A program made the position numbers and the translations under genes. A stretch of 64,000 nucleotides of DNA from Pandoraea terrae (GTDB taxonomy: Bacteria > Pseudomonadota > Gammaproteobacteria > Burkholderiales > Burkholderiaceae), in contig NZ_CABPRZ010000018.1 of NCBI RefSeq assembly GCF_902459695.1, forward strand, positions 49,635 through 113,634, in the 5' to 3' direction. Below are positions 1 to 8,466 of the stretch, piece by piece (position 1 is the stretch's first letter; each line of letters starts with the position of its first letter). The notes below the pieces were generated by a model. It had not been told where the DNA came from, ran no database searches, and saw only the letters and a list, made by a program, of their open reading frames with translations.

Positions 1-1
1 G

Positions 2-223
2 CAGTGGGCGCTGGACGGCCGCGGCATTGTGTTGCGTTCGATCTGGAACGTCCGGCCGATGCTGGAGCAGGGAACGCTCGTGCAGGTCTTGCCCGACGTG
101 ACGCAGCCGGCCAATGTGTGGGCCGTCTATCCGTCGCGATTGGCCGCTTCCGCGAAAGTCCGCGCGTGCGTGGAATTCCTCGTCGAGGAGTTCACGCAGT
201 GGGACGGCGGTCTTCGGGCGTAA
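2..223 (+). CDS. LysR-family regulator, C-terminal end (partial)
   Basis: An open frame enters from the left edge and ends with TAA after 73 codons. The residues ([37 protein letters not shown]) match the last part of a LysR-type substrate-binding domain: the final strand of the effector domain and its closing helix. The DNA-binding half lies outside the window, so the target is unknown. It converges on the Lrp-type regulator at 298-792, with an inverted repeat between them. Family assignment is firm in kind but rests on the tail only. Confidence 0.7.
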   Translation, partial: QWALDGRGIVLRSIWNVRPMLEQGTLVQVLPDVTQPANVWAVYPSRLAASAKVRACVEFLVEEFTQWDGGLRA

Positions 224-279
224 TACCGGAAATCGTGGCGGGAATGGTGCCGGGAGCGGCGCCGGGCATGACGCAGCCG

Positions 280-299
280 GACACCGCTGCGGCGGTGTC
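280..299. terminator. Hairpin between convergent genes
   Basis: Two 8-base arms (GACACCGC and GCGGTGTC) flank a 4-base loop exactly at the stop codon of the Lrp-type gene, between it and the LysR tail. There is no T-tract on either side, so termination is possible but not shown. Confidence 0.35.
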
Positions 300-792
300 A
301 GCCGTGAGGCGGAAACAGCGTTTCGAGCGGGTAGTGCGTCTTCACGAACGGCGATTTGATGATGACGTAGCTGAAGTACTTCTCGATGCCGATGTCGCGC
401 TCGAGTAGCCCTTCGATGATGCTCTGGTAGTGGCTGACGCTGCGCGTAACGAACTTCAGCAAATAGTCGTAGCCACCGCTGGCGAGATGGCATTCGACGA
501 TCTCGTCGACGTCGCGAATCGCATCGACGAAGCGGATGAAATCCTCGCGGCGATGATCGGCGAGCGTCACTTCCGTGAAGACGATCTGGATGTCGCCGAG
601 TTTTTCGAGTTGAATCTGCGCGCCGTAGCCGACGATATAGCCGGCCTTCTCCAGACGCTTGACGCGAATCAGGCACGGGCTCGGGGACAGGCCGACCGCG
701 TCGGCCAGTTCGACGTTCGTGATACGCCCCTTCTTCTGCAATTGCGAAAGAATTCGCAGGTCGATGCGATCGAGTTTGCAGTCCGTGCTCAT
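298..792 (-). CDS. Lrp/AsnC-family transcriptional regulator
   Basis: 164 residues, the usual Lrp/AsnC length. Residues about 5-60 form the winged helix-turn-helix (LDRIDLRILSQLQKKGRITN, then LADAVGLSPSPCLIRVKRLE). Residues about 70-150 form the RAM/ligand-binding domain (HLASGGYDYLLKF). Such proteins form dimers to octamers and sense amino acids. It lies 128 bases downstream of, and on the same strand as, the class III aminotransferase, so it probably controls that gene and perhaps the catabolic island. A 6-2-6 inverted repeat at 832-845 lies just upstream and could be its own operator. Start chosen at the ATG giving the standard N-terminus; the ribosome site is weak (AGAAAACG). Confidence 0.88.
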   Translation of the reverse strand: MSTDCKLDRIDLRILSQLQKKGRITNVELADAVGLSPSPCLIRVKRLEKAGYIVGYGAQIQLEKLGDIQIVFTEVTLADHRREDFIRFVDAIRDVDEIVECHLASGGYDYLLKFVTRSVSHYQSIIEGLLERDIGIEKYFSYVIIKSPFVKTHYPLETLFPPHG

Positions 793-831
793 CGTTTTCT
801 AATGGCGCCCGCAGGGGCGAGGTCATTCGTG

Positions 832-845
832 GATCGTCAACGATC
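832..845. promoter_or_regulatory. Inverted repeat upstream of the Lrp-type gene
   Basis: GATCGT and ACGATC arms separated by CA, about 40 bases upstream of the Lrp-type start codon. It is a plausible autoregulatory operator by position only. Confidence 0.25.
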
Positions 846-920
846 TTATCACAGCGTGCCTGTTCCAAACGCCCCCGCGAAGCCATTCCGCATCCTTTTC
901 CGTGCCGGCGTATCCACCGT

Positions 921-2327
921 TCAAGCGGCTTTGCGCGCACCTTCCGCGCTTCGCAACGCGGCGCGCACGGACACATCGTCCAGCACGTCGTCGAGCGTTC
1001 GCTTCAGACGTTCAAACATCAGCGCGAATTCGTCCTGCGTGAAGCACAGCGCAGGCGCGAAGCCGAGAATGTTGTCGCCGAACGCGCGGAAAATCAACTG
1101 GTTGCGATACGCCGCTGCCGAGATCTTGTCCGACAGTTGCAGCGACGCGTCGAAGCGCGCCTTACCTTCCTTGTCCGCGACCAGTTCGAGCGCGCCAAGC
1201 AGACCGCGATGGCGTGAATCGCCGACGAGCGGATGCGAACGCAGGGCGTCGAGCCCAGCTGCGAACACCGGCGCTTGCGCCTGTCCGTTCGCCAGCAGAC
1301 CGCCTTCCTGATACAGGCGAATCACTTCCAGCGCGATCGCCGCGCTGACGGGGTGTGCCGAGTAAGTCTGGCCGTGGCCGACGACCGCGCCGCCGTCGCC
1401 ATCCGCGATGCCCTGATAGATCTCGTCGGACATCAGCACGGCGCCCATCGGCGCATAGCCCGAGGTCAGTCCCTTGGCGACCGTCATCAAATCAGGTTCG
1501 ACGTTTTCCGCTTCGCACGCGAAGAGCGGGCCCGTGCGGCCGAAACCGGTGATGACTTCGTCGGCGACGAACAGGATGCCGAGCTTACGGCACGCGTCGC
1601 GCATGGCCTTCAGCCAGCCCTTGGGCGGCACGATTACGCCGCCCGACCCCTGGATCGGCTCGCAGAAGAACGCCGCGACATGATCCGGACCGCCGAGCGC
1701 TTCGACTTTCGCTTCCAACGCGGCGACGGAGGCATCGATCAGCGCCTGTCCGTCGCGGCCTTGCGGATCGCGGTAGGCATAGGGCGACGGAATGTAATGC
1801 TGCGTCGGCAGCGGCACGTCGAAGCCGCGATGGAAGGCGGGCAGGGCGGTGAGCCCGGCACCCACGGATGAGGAACCGTGATAGCCGCGCTCCAGCGAGA
1901 TGTATTGCTTCTTCTGCGGGCGGCCGGTCGCATTGAAGTAATTCGTGATGAAGCGCAGCGCCGCATCGACGGCGTCGGAGCCGCCAAGCGAGAAGTACAC
2001 GTGCGTGAGCGACTTCGGTGCGAGCGAGACAAGCTTTTCTGCAAGCTCGATGGCGGGCGCCGAGCCAAAGTGGAAGTAGCCGGTGGCGTAGGGCAGACGC
2101 GTCATCTGTTCGGCTGCCGCGCGCACAATGCTCTCCTGACCGTAGCCGACGTTGACGCACCAAAGACCCGCGAAGGCGTCGAGGAGTACGTTGCCGTCGG
2201 CGTCGCGCAGATAGGCGCCCTTGCCGGATTCGAGAACGGTGACGCCGCGCTGTTCATGTGCGCGATAGCTGACGACCGGGTGAATCAGATGCCGGCGGTC
2301 GGCATCGATGAGCGCTTTGTTGGACAT
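921..2327 (-). CDS. Class III omega-aminotransferase (PLP)
   Basis: 468 residues. It should transfer an amino group from an omega-amine or beta-/gamma-amino acid to pyruvate or 2-oxoglutarate in the cytoplasm. Seen: the PLP-anchoring Asp at 256 (FVADEVITGFGRTG) and the Schiff-base Lys at 285 (TVAKGLTSGYAP), plus GLWCVNVGYG near residue 54, as in SpuC/GabT-like polyamine and beta-alanine transaminases. A longer open frame starts at 2456 but has an Arg-rich, non-conserved extension; ATG at 2327, preceded by GAGAGAAACC, gives the family N-terminus. It is separated from ghrA by an intrinsic terminator, so it needs its own promoter. The neighbouring aldehyde dehydrogenase and FAD oxidase suggest a role in amine catabolism; the exact amine cannot be read. 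Confidence 0.88.
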   Translation of the reverse strand: MSNKALIDADRRHLIHPVVSYRAHEQRGVTVLESGKGAYLRDADGNVLLDAFAGLWCVNVGYGQESIVRAAAEQMTRLPYATGYFHFGSAPAIELAEKLVSLAPKSLTHVYFSLGGSDAVDAALRFITNYFNATGRPQKKQYISLERGYHGSSSVGAGLTALPAFHRGFDVPLPTQHYIPSPYAYRDPQGRDGQALIDASVAALEAKVEALGGPDHVAAFFCEPIQGSGGVIVPPKGWLKAMRDACRKLGILFVADEVITGFGRTGPLFACEAENVEPDLMTVAKGLTSGYAPMGAVLMSDEIYQGIADGDGGAVVGHGQTYSAHPVSAAIALEVIRLYQEGGLLANGQAQAPVFAAGLDALRSHPLVGDSRHRGLLGALELVADKEGKARFDASLQLSDKISAAAYRNQLIFRAFGDNILGFAPALCFTQDEFALMFERLKRTLDDVLDDVSVRAALRSAEGARKAA

Positions 2328-2415
2328 GGTTTCTCTCGTCAAAGAAAGGAAGACGGGCTGAAGACCATTCCATACTAAAGACGCCGGCCGGGTTGCGCGT
2401 CGCCAAATAATCGCC

Positions 2416-2451
2416 AAAAAAAAGCGCGCGCCTCTTTTTTTAAGCGCGCGC
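2416..2451 (-). terminator. Intrinsic terminator after ghrA-like gene
   Basis: Reading the minus strand, GCGCGCGC, a 12-base A/T-rich loop, GCGCGCGC, then eight T. It lies 57 bases beyond the stop of the hydroxyacid dehydrogenase gene and upstream of the aminotransferase start, dividing the two into separate transcripts. Confidence 0.75.
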
Positions 2452-2508
2452 AGCATTTTCTGCTGTGGGCGTTTGCCGCCCCTTGTCCGATGGTCTTCCG
2501 GCCGCGGC

Positions 2509-3435
2509 TCAGTATCCTTGCCGACGGTCGATTTGCCCGATCATCGGCAACCCGGCGCGGTGACGGCGAACGTTCTCCAGCACCACTTCCACAGCGGTAT
2601 CCGGGCGCGTGGCGCTGGCGATATGCGGCGTGAGACGCACGCGCGGGTGTGTCCAGAACGGGTGCGATTGCGGCAGCGGCTCGGGATCCGTGACGTCGAG
2701 AATGGCGTTGGCGATGTGTCCGTTGTCGAGGGCGGCAAGCAAGTCGGGCTGGTTGAGGTGACCGCCGCGGCCCACGTTGATGAGCGAAGCGCCGCGCGGC
2801 AACCTGGCGAGCAGGTTCGCGTTCAGGATGCCGCGCGTCGCATCGGTCAACGGCAGCAGGCAGATGAGGATATCGGTGCGGGAGAGGAATGCGTCGAGCG
2901 CTTCGGCGCCCGCGAAGCACGCCACGCCCTCCATCTCGCGCGGCGAACGGCTCCATCCGGCGCATGCAAAGCCGAACAGGTTCAGCCGTTCGAGCACCGC
3001 CTGGCCGAGCATGCCGAGGCCGAGCACGCCGACCCGCCGTGCCGAAGCGGGCTGCACCGGGCGCTCGATCCACTGGCGCGTTGATTGCTGTGCCGCGTAA
3101 TCGAAGAGATCCCGGTGAATCGTCAGGACGGCTTGCGTCACATACTCGACCATTCCCTCGACGATGCCCGGCTCGACCATGCGCACCACCGGAATGTGTG
3201 CGGGGACGCCCGACAGATCAAACTGATCGATGCCGGCGCCGGTGGAAAACACCACTTCGACGTTCGGCAGCAGCGCGTGAAGATCTTCGGGCGGCTTCCA
3301 GGCGGCGAGATAGCGGATCTCGGCGGGGTCGCCGACGTCGGGCCAAAGCCGGAAGGGCAGGTCGGGCGCATGTATTGCGAAAAGCCGGGCCCATTGCTCG
3401 CCGCGCGCGGGGTCGGCCTTGTAGAGAAATGCCAT
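2509..3435 (-). CDS. GhrA-like glyoxylate/hydroxypyruvate reductase
   Basis: 308 residues, typical of GhrA-type D-2-hydroxyacid dehydrogenases. It would reduce glyoxylate, hydroxypyruvate or a related 2-ketoacid with NAD(P)H. Seen: Rossmann motif GVLGLGMLGQAV near residue 137, catalytic Arg in INVGRGGHL, the acidic residue in VTDPEPLP and catalytic His in LTPHIAS. It begins 13 bases after the stop of the GNAT gene, so the two are co-transcribed. A ketoacid released by an opine- or amino-acid oxidase would be a natural substrate here; that is inference. Followed by a terminator. Confidence 0.85.
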   Translation of the reverse strand: MAFLYKADPARGEQWARLFAIHAPDLPFRLWPDVGDPAEIRYLAAWKPPEDLHALLPNVEVVFSTGAGIDQFDLSGVPAHIPVVRMVEPGIVEGMVEYVTQAVLTIHRDLFDYAAQQSTRQWIERPVQPASARRVGVLGLGMLGQAVLERLNLFGFACAGWSRSPREMEGVACFAGAEALDAFLSRTDILICLLPLTDATRGILNANLLARLPRGASLINVGRGGHLNQPDLLAALDNGHIANAILDVTDPEPLPQSHPFWTHPRVRLTPHIASATRPDTAVEVVLENVRRHRAGLPMIGQIDRRQGY

Positions 3436-3448
3436 GGTGAATAACCGA

Positions 3449-4330
3449 TTAACCGATCGCCTGATTGATGATGGCGAACTGCCGCAGGGAAGGATCGGCA
3501 GCAGGTGTGCCGTTGCGCGCCATCTTGACGACAGTGTCCACGCGTTCGAGCCCCTGCGCTTCCAGCCAGCCGGTCAGTCCGCTGTCCGCCGGCGTGTCGA
3601 TGCGCACGAAGCGTCCCGCGTGCAGCGCCAGCCAATGGGCGATCATCGCCTGTGCCCGCACGCGTGCGGCGTCGTCGCCATCCTTCGCGCTGGCGACCAC
3701 CGGGCCGATCGCGAAACCCCGGCCGAAGCGCCGGAAGAGGGCGAAGCCGAGCAACTCGCCGTCGTGTTCGAGCGCAATGCCGTCCGAGACGTCGAGCAGG
3801 GCGGGCAGAATGCGGCCGCGATCCAGGTCGCTCGCACGGCTGGCGAGATCGACCAGCCGGTCGGGATCGTTCGCGCTCAACGGACGCAGCCGCTCACCCG
3901 GCGGCAGTTCGACGAGCGGCGGCTGCACCGCTGTGCCCTGGTGCTGATCGAGTTTGCCCACGGCGCGAAAGCCGAGCTTTTCATATAGCGGCTGGCCGGC
4001 TGGCGTCGCATGCAGGATCGTGAGGCGGTCGCCCAGCCGGTCGAGCAGCTTTTCCATGAGCGCGCGGCCGATGCCTCGCCCCTGCTGGTCGGGTGCGACG
4101 ATGACCATGCCGAGCGAGCCGCGATCATCGCCGTATTGCCAATACAGTGCCGTGCCGACGACCTGCCCGCCGTCTTGCGCGACGAAGCCCGCGCCGTTAC
4201 GGGCAACGAAGCGCCAGTCGTCGGGCTTGTGCGGCCAACGGAAGGCGCTCGACAACTGGTGCGCGGCGGCGATATCGGCCTCCGTGAAGGCACGATAAGT
4301 GAGCGCGGACTGGGGATGGGATTCGGACAC
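3449..4330 (-). CDS. GNAT-family N-acetyltransferase, two GNAT folds
   Basis: 293 residues from a GTG start at 4330, chosen because GGAGG lies eight bases upstream; the open frame extends further but without conserved sequence. The first GNAT fold (about residues 10-145) carries the acetyl-CoA loop QQGRGIGRALME. The second (about 155-285) is degenerate, with LGFALFRRFGRGFAIGPVV. Tandem GNATs often have one active and one structural half. First gene of the GNAT-ghrA operon and divergent from the aldehyde dehydrogenase. The substrate is unknown; an amine made or consumed by the island is a reasonable guess. Confidence 0.8.
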   Translation of the reverse strand: MSESHPQSALTYRAFTEADIAAAHQLSSAFRWPHKPDDWRFVARNGAGFVAQDGGQVVGTALYWQYGDDRGSLGMVIVAPDQQGRGIGRALMEKLLDRLGDRLTILHATPAGQPLYEKLGFRAVGKLDQHQGTAVQPPLVELPPGERLRPLSANDPDRLVDLASRASDLDRGRILPALLDVSDGIALEHDGELLGFALFRRFGRGFAIGPVVASAKDGDDAARVRAQAMIAHWLALHAGRFVRIDTPADSGLTGWLEAQGLERVDTVVKMARNGTPAADPSLRQFAIINQAIG

Positions 4331-4583
4331 GCCGAGCCTCCTTGAGCAATGGCGGATGAAACGACAACATGAGGGTCCTACTATGGCCGTGGCTTTCAGG
4401 CTTGCATAGGACGATCCTGCTGTTCCGGCACGGCGTCTCGCGGAATGCAAAAAACGCGACAAAATGCGCAGTCGTGCGACGAAAAACGCGGCCGAACTGC
4501 CAATTCCGGAATTTTATCGGTGCAATCTGCGGCACGCGTGAACCTACCATGAACGGGCCCGTCGTTCCCTACAGGATGCCCTC
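4331..4583. promoter_or_regulatory. Divergent promoter region with 12-bp palindrome
   Basis: Control region between the GNAT-ghrA operon (minus) and the aldehyde dehydrogenase (plus). A perfect palindrome AATTCCGGAATT lies at 4502-4513, and the string AAAAACGCG occurs twice just before it. The ribosome site ACAGGATG precedes the dehydrogenase ATG. No consensus -35/-10 pair is obvious. Confidence 0.4.
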
Positions 4584-6062
4584 ATGGACAGTTTCGATCC
4601 CAACGCCGTCGCCATTCGCGGCGGTCATTTCATCGGTGGCGAGTACGTCGACCGCGGCGCCGAACGTGTCGATGTCAACCGCCCGTCGGACGGCGCCGCA
4701 TACGCATCGTTGCCGATGGCGGACGCCGACCTGGTCGACCGGGCTGTCGTCAATGCCTGGCAGGCGTTCCGGACCGGCGGCTGGGCTGCGTTGCCGCCGC
4801 GCGAACGCGCCCGTGTCCTGCGCCGTTTCGCCGACCTGGTCGAAGCGGATGCCGCCACGCTGGCGCCGCTCGAAGCCATCGGCTCCACGCGCCCGGTGCG
4901 CGACGTCGCCGCGTGGGATATTCCGTATACCGCCGAAGGCATTCGCTTCTACGCCGAGTACGCCGACAAGATCGGCGGCGACGTGGCGGCGACGGACCCG
5001 TCTCACCTTGGCATGACGATCGCAGAGCCCATCGGCGTCGTTGCGGCGATCGCGCCCTGGAATTTTCCGCTCGTGATGGCGTCCTGGAAGATCGCGCCGG
5101 CGCTGGCCGCCGGTAACGCCGTCGTGCTCAAGCCGTCCGAGATGACGCCGTTTTCCGCGCTGCGGCTGGCCGAGCTGGCCGTCAAGGCCGGCATTCCGCC
5201 GGGCATCTTCAATGTGATTCAGGGCGACGGACGCATTGCGGGCGACGCGTTGGTCCGTCACCCGCGCATTGGCAAGGTGACGTTCACCGGCTCCACGCGT
5301 ACCGGCGCCGCGATCATGGCGGCCTGCGCCGAAACGGGCACGAAACCCGTGACGCTGGAGCTGGGCGGCAAGAGCCCGCAGGTGGTCTTCGCCGACGTGC
5401 CCGATCTCGACGTGATGGCGCGGCGCATTGCGATGGGCATCACCGGCAACGCCGGGCAGGTCTGCAATGCGGGCTCACGGCTGCTGGTGGAGCGTACGGT
5501 CGCCGATGCGCTGCTCGAACGCCTGACGCCGATCTTCGGTGCGCTGCGCGCCGGTCCGACCTGGGCGAGCGCGACCACGCTGTCGCCGATCATCTCCGAG
5601 CCGCAGGCGGCGCGCATCGACACGATCGTCGGGCGCGCCACGGCCAACGGCGCGGCGTTGCGCTGCGGCGGTGCGCGTGCGGATGCGCCGACCGCCGGCG
5701 CGTTCTATCAGCCGACGATCCTCGCCGGCGTGCCGGCCGACGCGGAAATCGTTCGCGAGGAAGTCTTCGGGCCGGTGCTCACGCTGCAAACCTTCGACGA
5801 TGAAGACGAAGCGCTCGTGCTCGCGCAACACGAACAGTATGGCCTTGCGGCGGGCGTGCACACGGCCAATCTCGGCCGCGCCATGCGCATGGTGCGTGGT
5901 ATCGAGGCGGGGTCCGTCTGGGTCAATCGTTACGGCCGCACTTCGGATTTCGTCATCCCGACGGGCGGTTACAAGCGCTCGGGCATCGGCAAGGATCTCG
6001 GACGGCAAGCGTACGAGGCGAATCTGCGCTTCAAGAGCGTGCTGATCGATTTGAACGGGTGA
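4584..6062 (+). CDS. NAD(P)-dependent aldehyde dehydrogenase
   Basis: 492 residues, standard length for the ALDH superfamily. It oxidises an aldehyde to an acid through a thioester on Cys. Seen: oxyanion Asn160 in APWNFP, general base Glu259 in LELGGKSP, catalytic Cys294 in GQVCNAGSR, and the C-terminal GGYKRSGIGKDLG. It resembles PuuC/KauB-like gamma-aminobutyraldehyde or betaine aldehyde dehydrogenases. It lies upstream of the PuuB-like oxidase, which would generate an aldehyde. It is separated from the HAD gene by 331 bases, so it may be its own unit. Confidence 0.9.
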   Translation: MDSFDPNAVAIRGGHFIGGEYVDRGAERVDVNRPSDGAAYASLPMADADLVDRAVVNAWQAFRTGGWAALPPRERARVLRRFADLVEADAATLAPLEAIGSTRPVRDVAAWDIPYTAEGIRFYAEYADKIGGDVAATDPSHLGMTIAEPIGVVAAIAPWNFPLVMASWKIAPALAAGNAVVLKPSEMTPFSALRLAELAVKAGIPPGIFNVIQGDGRIAGDALVRHPRIGKVTFTGSTRTGAAIMAACAETGTKPVTLELGGKSPQVVFADVPDLDVMARRIAMGITGNAGQVCNAGSRLLVERTVADALLERLTPIFGALRAGPTWASATTLSPIISEPQAARIDTIVGRATANGAALRCGGARADAPTAGAFYQPTILAGVPADAEIVREEVFGPVLTLQTFDDEDEALVLAQHEQYGLAAGVHTANLGRAMRMVRGIEAGSVWVNRYGRTSDFVIPTGGYKRSGIGKDLGRQAYEANLRFKSVLIDLNG

Positions 6063-6393
6063 CGCCGGGCGCGGATCGGCACGTCGCGATGCGGATCTGC
6101 GCACGTCTTGAAAGGCGTCTTGCATTCGGGTATGGGGCTCGGGCGGTTCCCGCCCGTTGCGCCGCTCAGCGGTAGTGTCTTCGGGTTAACGCCCGGTTCG
6201 CGAGGTGGCGAAAACGCACAAAGCAGAACGTGCTGCCGAGCCCCCCCAAAACGCATAGAAATTTGTTTTTGCCCCGTTCAATTCAACGCCATCGCGAAAT
6301 TTTGTACTGATTTAATTTCCCCACAGACGAAGCATTTCTCTTTCTCGCTACTGAACTCCTGCGCGGGTTCGCATCAACGATAGGACTTTCACC
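6063..6393. other. Intergenic region, AT-rich right half
   Basis: 331 bases without a gene. The left half is GC-rich with no motif I recognise. From about 6246 to 6360 the sequence becomes strongly AT-rich (runs such as AAATTTG, TTTAATTT) and probably contains the promoter of the HAD-oxidase-transporter operon. No clean -35/-10 pair stands out. Confidence 0.4.
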
Positions 6394-7062
6394 ATGATCG
6401 ACTTCGAACCGAAATTCATCACCTTCGATTGCTACGGCACGCTGGTCAAGTTCCGCATGGCCGATATGGCGCGCGAGATCTACGGCAATCGCCTGCAGGG
6501 TGCCGAACTCGAGAACTTCGTGACGCGCTTTGCCGGTTATCGCCGCGACGAAGTGCTGGGCGCATGGAAGCCGTATCGCGACGTCGTCGTCAATGCGATC
6601 AAGCGCACGTGCGAAGTCACGGGCGTGAAGTTCATCGAGGAAGAAGCCGAACAGTTCTACACCGCCGTGCCGACGTGGGGCCCGCATCCGGACGTCCCGG
6701 AAGGTCTGTCGCGTCTGGCGAAGAAGTACAAGCTCGTCGGCCTCACCAATGCCGCGAACGCACAGATCATGAGCAACATCGAAAAACTCGGCGCGCCGTT
6801 CCACGCCGTGATCACGGCCGAGGAAGTCGGTGCTTACAAGCCGCGCATGCAAGGCTTCGAGTACATGTTCAAGAAGCTGAACGTGAAGCCGGAGGAAATC
6901 CTGCACGTGTCGTCGAGCCTGCGCTACGACCTGATGACCGCGCACGACCTGGGCATCAAGCACAAGGCGTTCGTCAAGCGCGGCCATGAGCCGGGCACGC
7001 CCTACTACGAGTACACGGAAGTTGAAGACATCATCGACCTCGCCCGGCAACTGGGTCTGTAA
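6394..7062 (+). CDS. Type II haloacid dehalogenase-like HAD hydrolase
   Basis: 222 residues, the length of L-2-haloacid dehalogenases. Seen: nucleophile Asp12 in the FDCYGTL motif diagnostic of the type II subgroup, the Thr/Asn pair in GLTNAANA (about 117-123), Lys149 in VGAYKPRM, and the C-terminal SSSLRYDLMTAHDLGI where dehalogenases carry their last acidic motif. Genes annotated as type II dehalogenases often sit in amine-catabolic operons where no halogenated compound is involved, so the true substrate may be a phosphate ester or another leaving group. First gene of the plus-strand operon; AGGA precedes the ATG. Confidence 0.82.
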   Translation: MIDFEPKFITFDCYGTLVKFRMADMAREIYGNRLQGAELENFVTRFAGYRRDEVLGAWKPYRDVVVNAIKRTCEVTGVKFIEEEAEQFYTAVPTWGPHPDVPEGLSRLAKKYKLVGLTNAANAQIMSNIEKLGAPFHAVITAEEVGAYKPRMQGFEYMFKKLNVKPEEILHVSSSLRYDLMTAHDLGIKHKAFVKRGHEPGTPYYEYTEVEDIIDLARQLGL

Positions 7063-7118
7063 GCCCTGAACGACGCCCTGCGCGCCAAACCTTTCGCACA
7101 ACCCTTGGGATCTCCGGC

Positions 7119-8396
7119 ATGAAGCTCGATTCGTATTGGCTCGATACCGCACCCGAATTTCTCGGCGGCCAGGAAGGTCCGGCCGAGGGGCGTGCCGACG
7201 TCGTTGTCATCGGCGCGGGCTTCACGGGGTTGTCGGCGGCGCTGGCGCTGGCCAAGCGCGGGGCCACGGTCGCCGTGCTCGATGCGGGCCGCGTCGGCGG
7301 CGGCGCATCGGGCCGCAACGGCGGCCAGTGCAATACCGGGGTGGCGCAGGATTACGCTGCGCTCTACGCGCAACTCGGCCCGGAGCGGGCGCGCGGCTGC
7401 TATCAGGCCTATGCCGCGGCGGTCTCGACCGTCGAACGTCTGATTCGGGAGGAGAACATTGCATGCGATTACGCCGCCACGGGCAAGCTCAAGCTCGCCT
7501 CGAAGCCGCATCATCTCGCACACCTCGAGCGCACGGCCGAATTGATCGCACGTGAAGTCGATCCCGACGTCCAGATCATCGGGCGCGCGGGCATCCGTGA
7601 CGAAGTCGCGTCCGACAAGTTCTACGGCGGACTGCTGCAAAAGCATGGCGGCCAGATGCACATGGGAAAGTTCGCCGTGGGCCTCGCGGCGTCGGCGGCA
7701 CGTCATGGCGCGAAGATTTACGAACACGCGCCGGTCACGTCGATCGCGCGTGCCGAGGGCGGCATGTGTCGCGTGACATGCGCGCGCGGCGAGATCACCG
7801 CGCGCCAGGTGCTGATTGCGACGGGCCCGTCGCGCCAGGGACCGTTCGGCTGGTACCGCCGCCGCATGGCCCCGGTGGGGTCGTTCATCGTAGTAACGGA
7901 ACCGTTGTCCGAGGACGTGCTTGCCCGCCTGCTGCCCCGGCGCCGCGCGTACGTCACGAGCCGCCTGATGCACAACTACTTCCGCGTGACGCCCGACGCA
8001 CGCCTGCTGTTCGGCGGCCGTGCGCGCTTCACGGCGTCGGAGCAGCCGTCCGACGCGCGCAGCGGACGCATCCTGCAAGACAACATGGCCGCGATGTTCC
8101 CCGAACTGGCGAGCGCGCGCATCGATTATTGCTGGGGCGGGCTCGTCGACATCACGGCGGATCGCCTGCCGCGTGCGGGACAGCACGACGGCATCTACTT
8201 TTCGATGGGCTACAGCGGTCATGGCACGCAGATGTCAACGCACATGGGGCAGGTCATGGCCGAGGTGATGAACGGCAATGAAGCCGCCAACCCGTGGCGC
8301 GCGTTCGACTGGCCCGCGATTCCGGGCCATACGGGCAAGCCGTGGTTCCTGCCGCTCGTCGGCGCGTATTACCGCATCAAAGACGTGTTTTATTGA
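7119..8396 (+). CDS. FAD-dependent amine/amino-acid oxidase, PuuB-like
   Basis: 425 residues of the DAO fold. FAD-binding motif VVVIGAGFTGLSAALALAKRG at residues 28-48, RVGGGASGRNGGQ near 66, and the C-terminal flavin-contact segment FSMGYSGHGTQMSTHMG. This is the pattern of gamma-glutamylputrescine oxidase (PuuB) and related secondary-amine oxidases, which make an aldehyde, ammonia and hydrogen peroxide. No gamma-glutamylputrescine synthetase (PuuA) lies nearby, so the substrate is not necessarily glutamylputrescine. It starts 56 bases after the HAD gene and is followed after 70 bases by the importer genes. Confidence 0.85.
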   Translation: MKLDSYWLDTAPEFLGGQEGPAEGRADVVVIGAGFTGLSAALALAKRGATVAVLDAGRVGGGASGRNGGQCNTGVAQDYAALYAQLGPERARGCYQAYAAAVSTVERLIREENIACDYAATGKLKLASKPHHLAHLERTAELIAREVDPDVQIIGRAGIRDEVASDKFYGGLLQKHGGQMHMGKFAVGLAASAARHGAKIYEHAPVTSIARAEGGMCRVTCARGEITARQVLIATGPSRQGPFGWYRRRMAPVGSFIVVTEPLSEDVLARLLPRRRAYVTSRLMHNYFRVTPDARLLFGGRARFTASEQPSDARSGRILQDNMAAMFPELASARIDYCWGGLVDITADRLPRAGQHDGIYFSMGYSGHGTQMSTHMGQVMAEVMNGNEAANPWRAFDWPAIPGHTGKPWFLPLVGAYYRIKDVFY

Positions 8397-8466
8397 TTTG
8401 AACCGGGCCCATCGGGCCGGCAATGATTCTTCATCGAACCATCGGCAACTTTCGCGGAGATGTGCA

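Noticed and set aside
6241..6247. Seven-C tract upstream of the HAD gene as a phase-variation tract
   Set aside because: It lies about 150 bases from the gene, outside any recognised promoter element, and is short.
8278..8466. Upstream extension of the family 5 binding protein
   Set aside because: It overlaps the oxidase gene and would place about 63 residues before the signal peptide; ATG 8467 has a good ribosome site.
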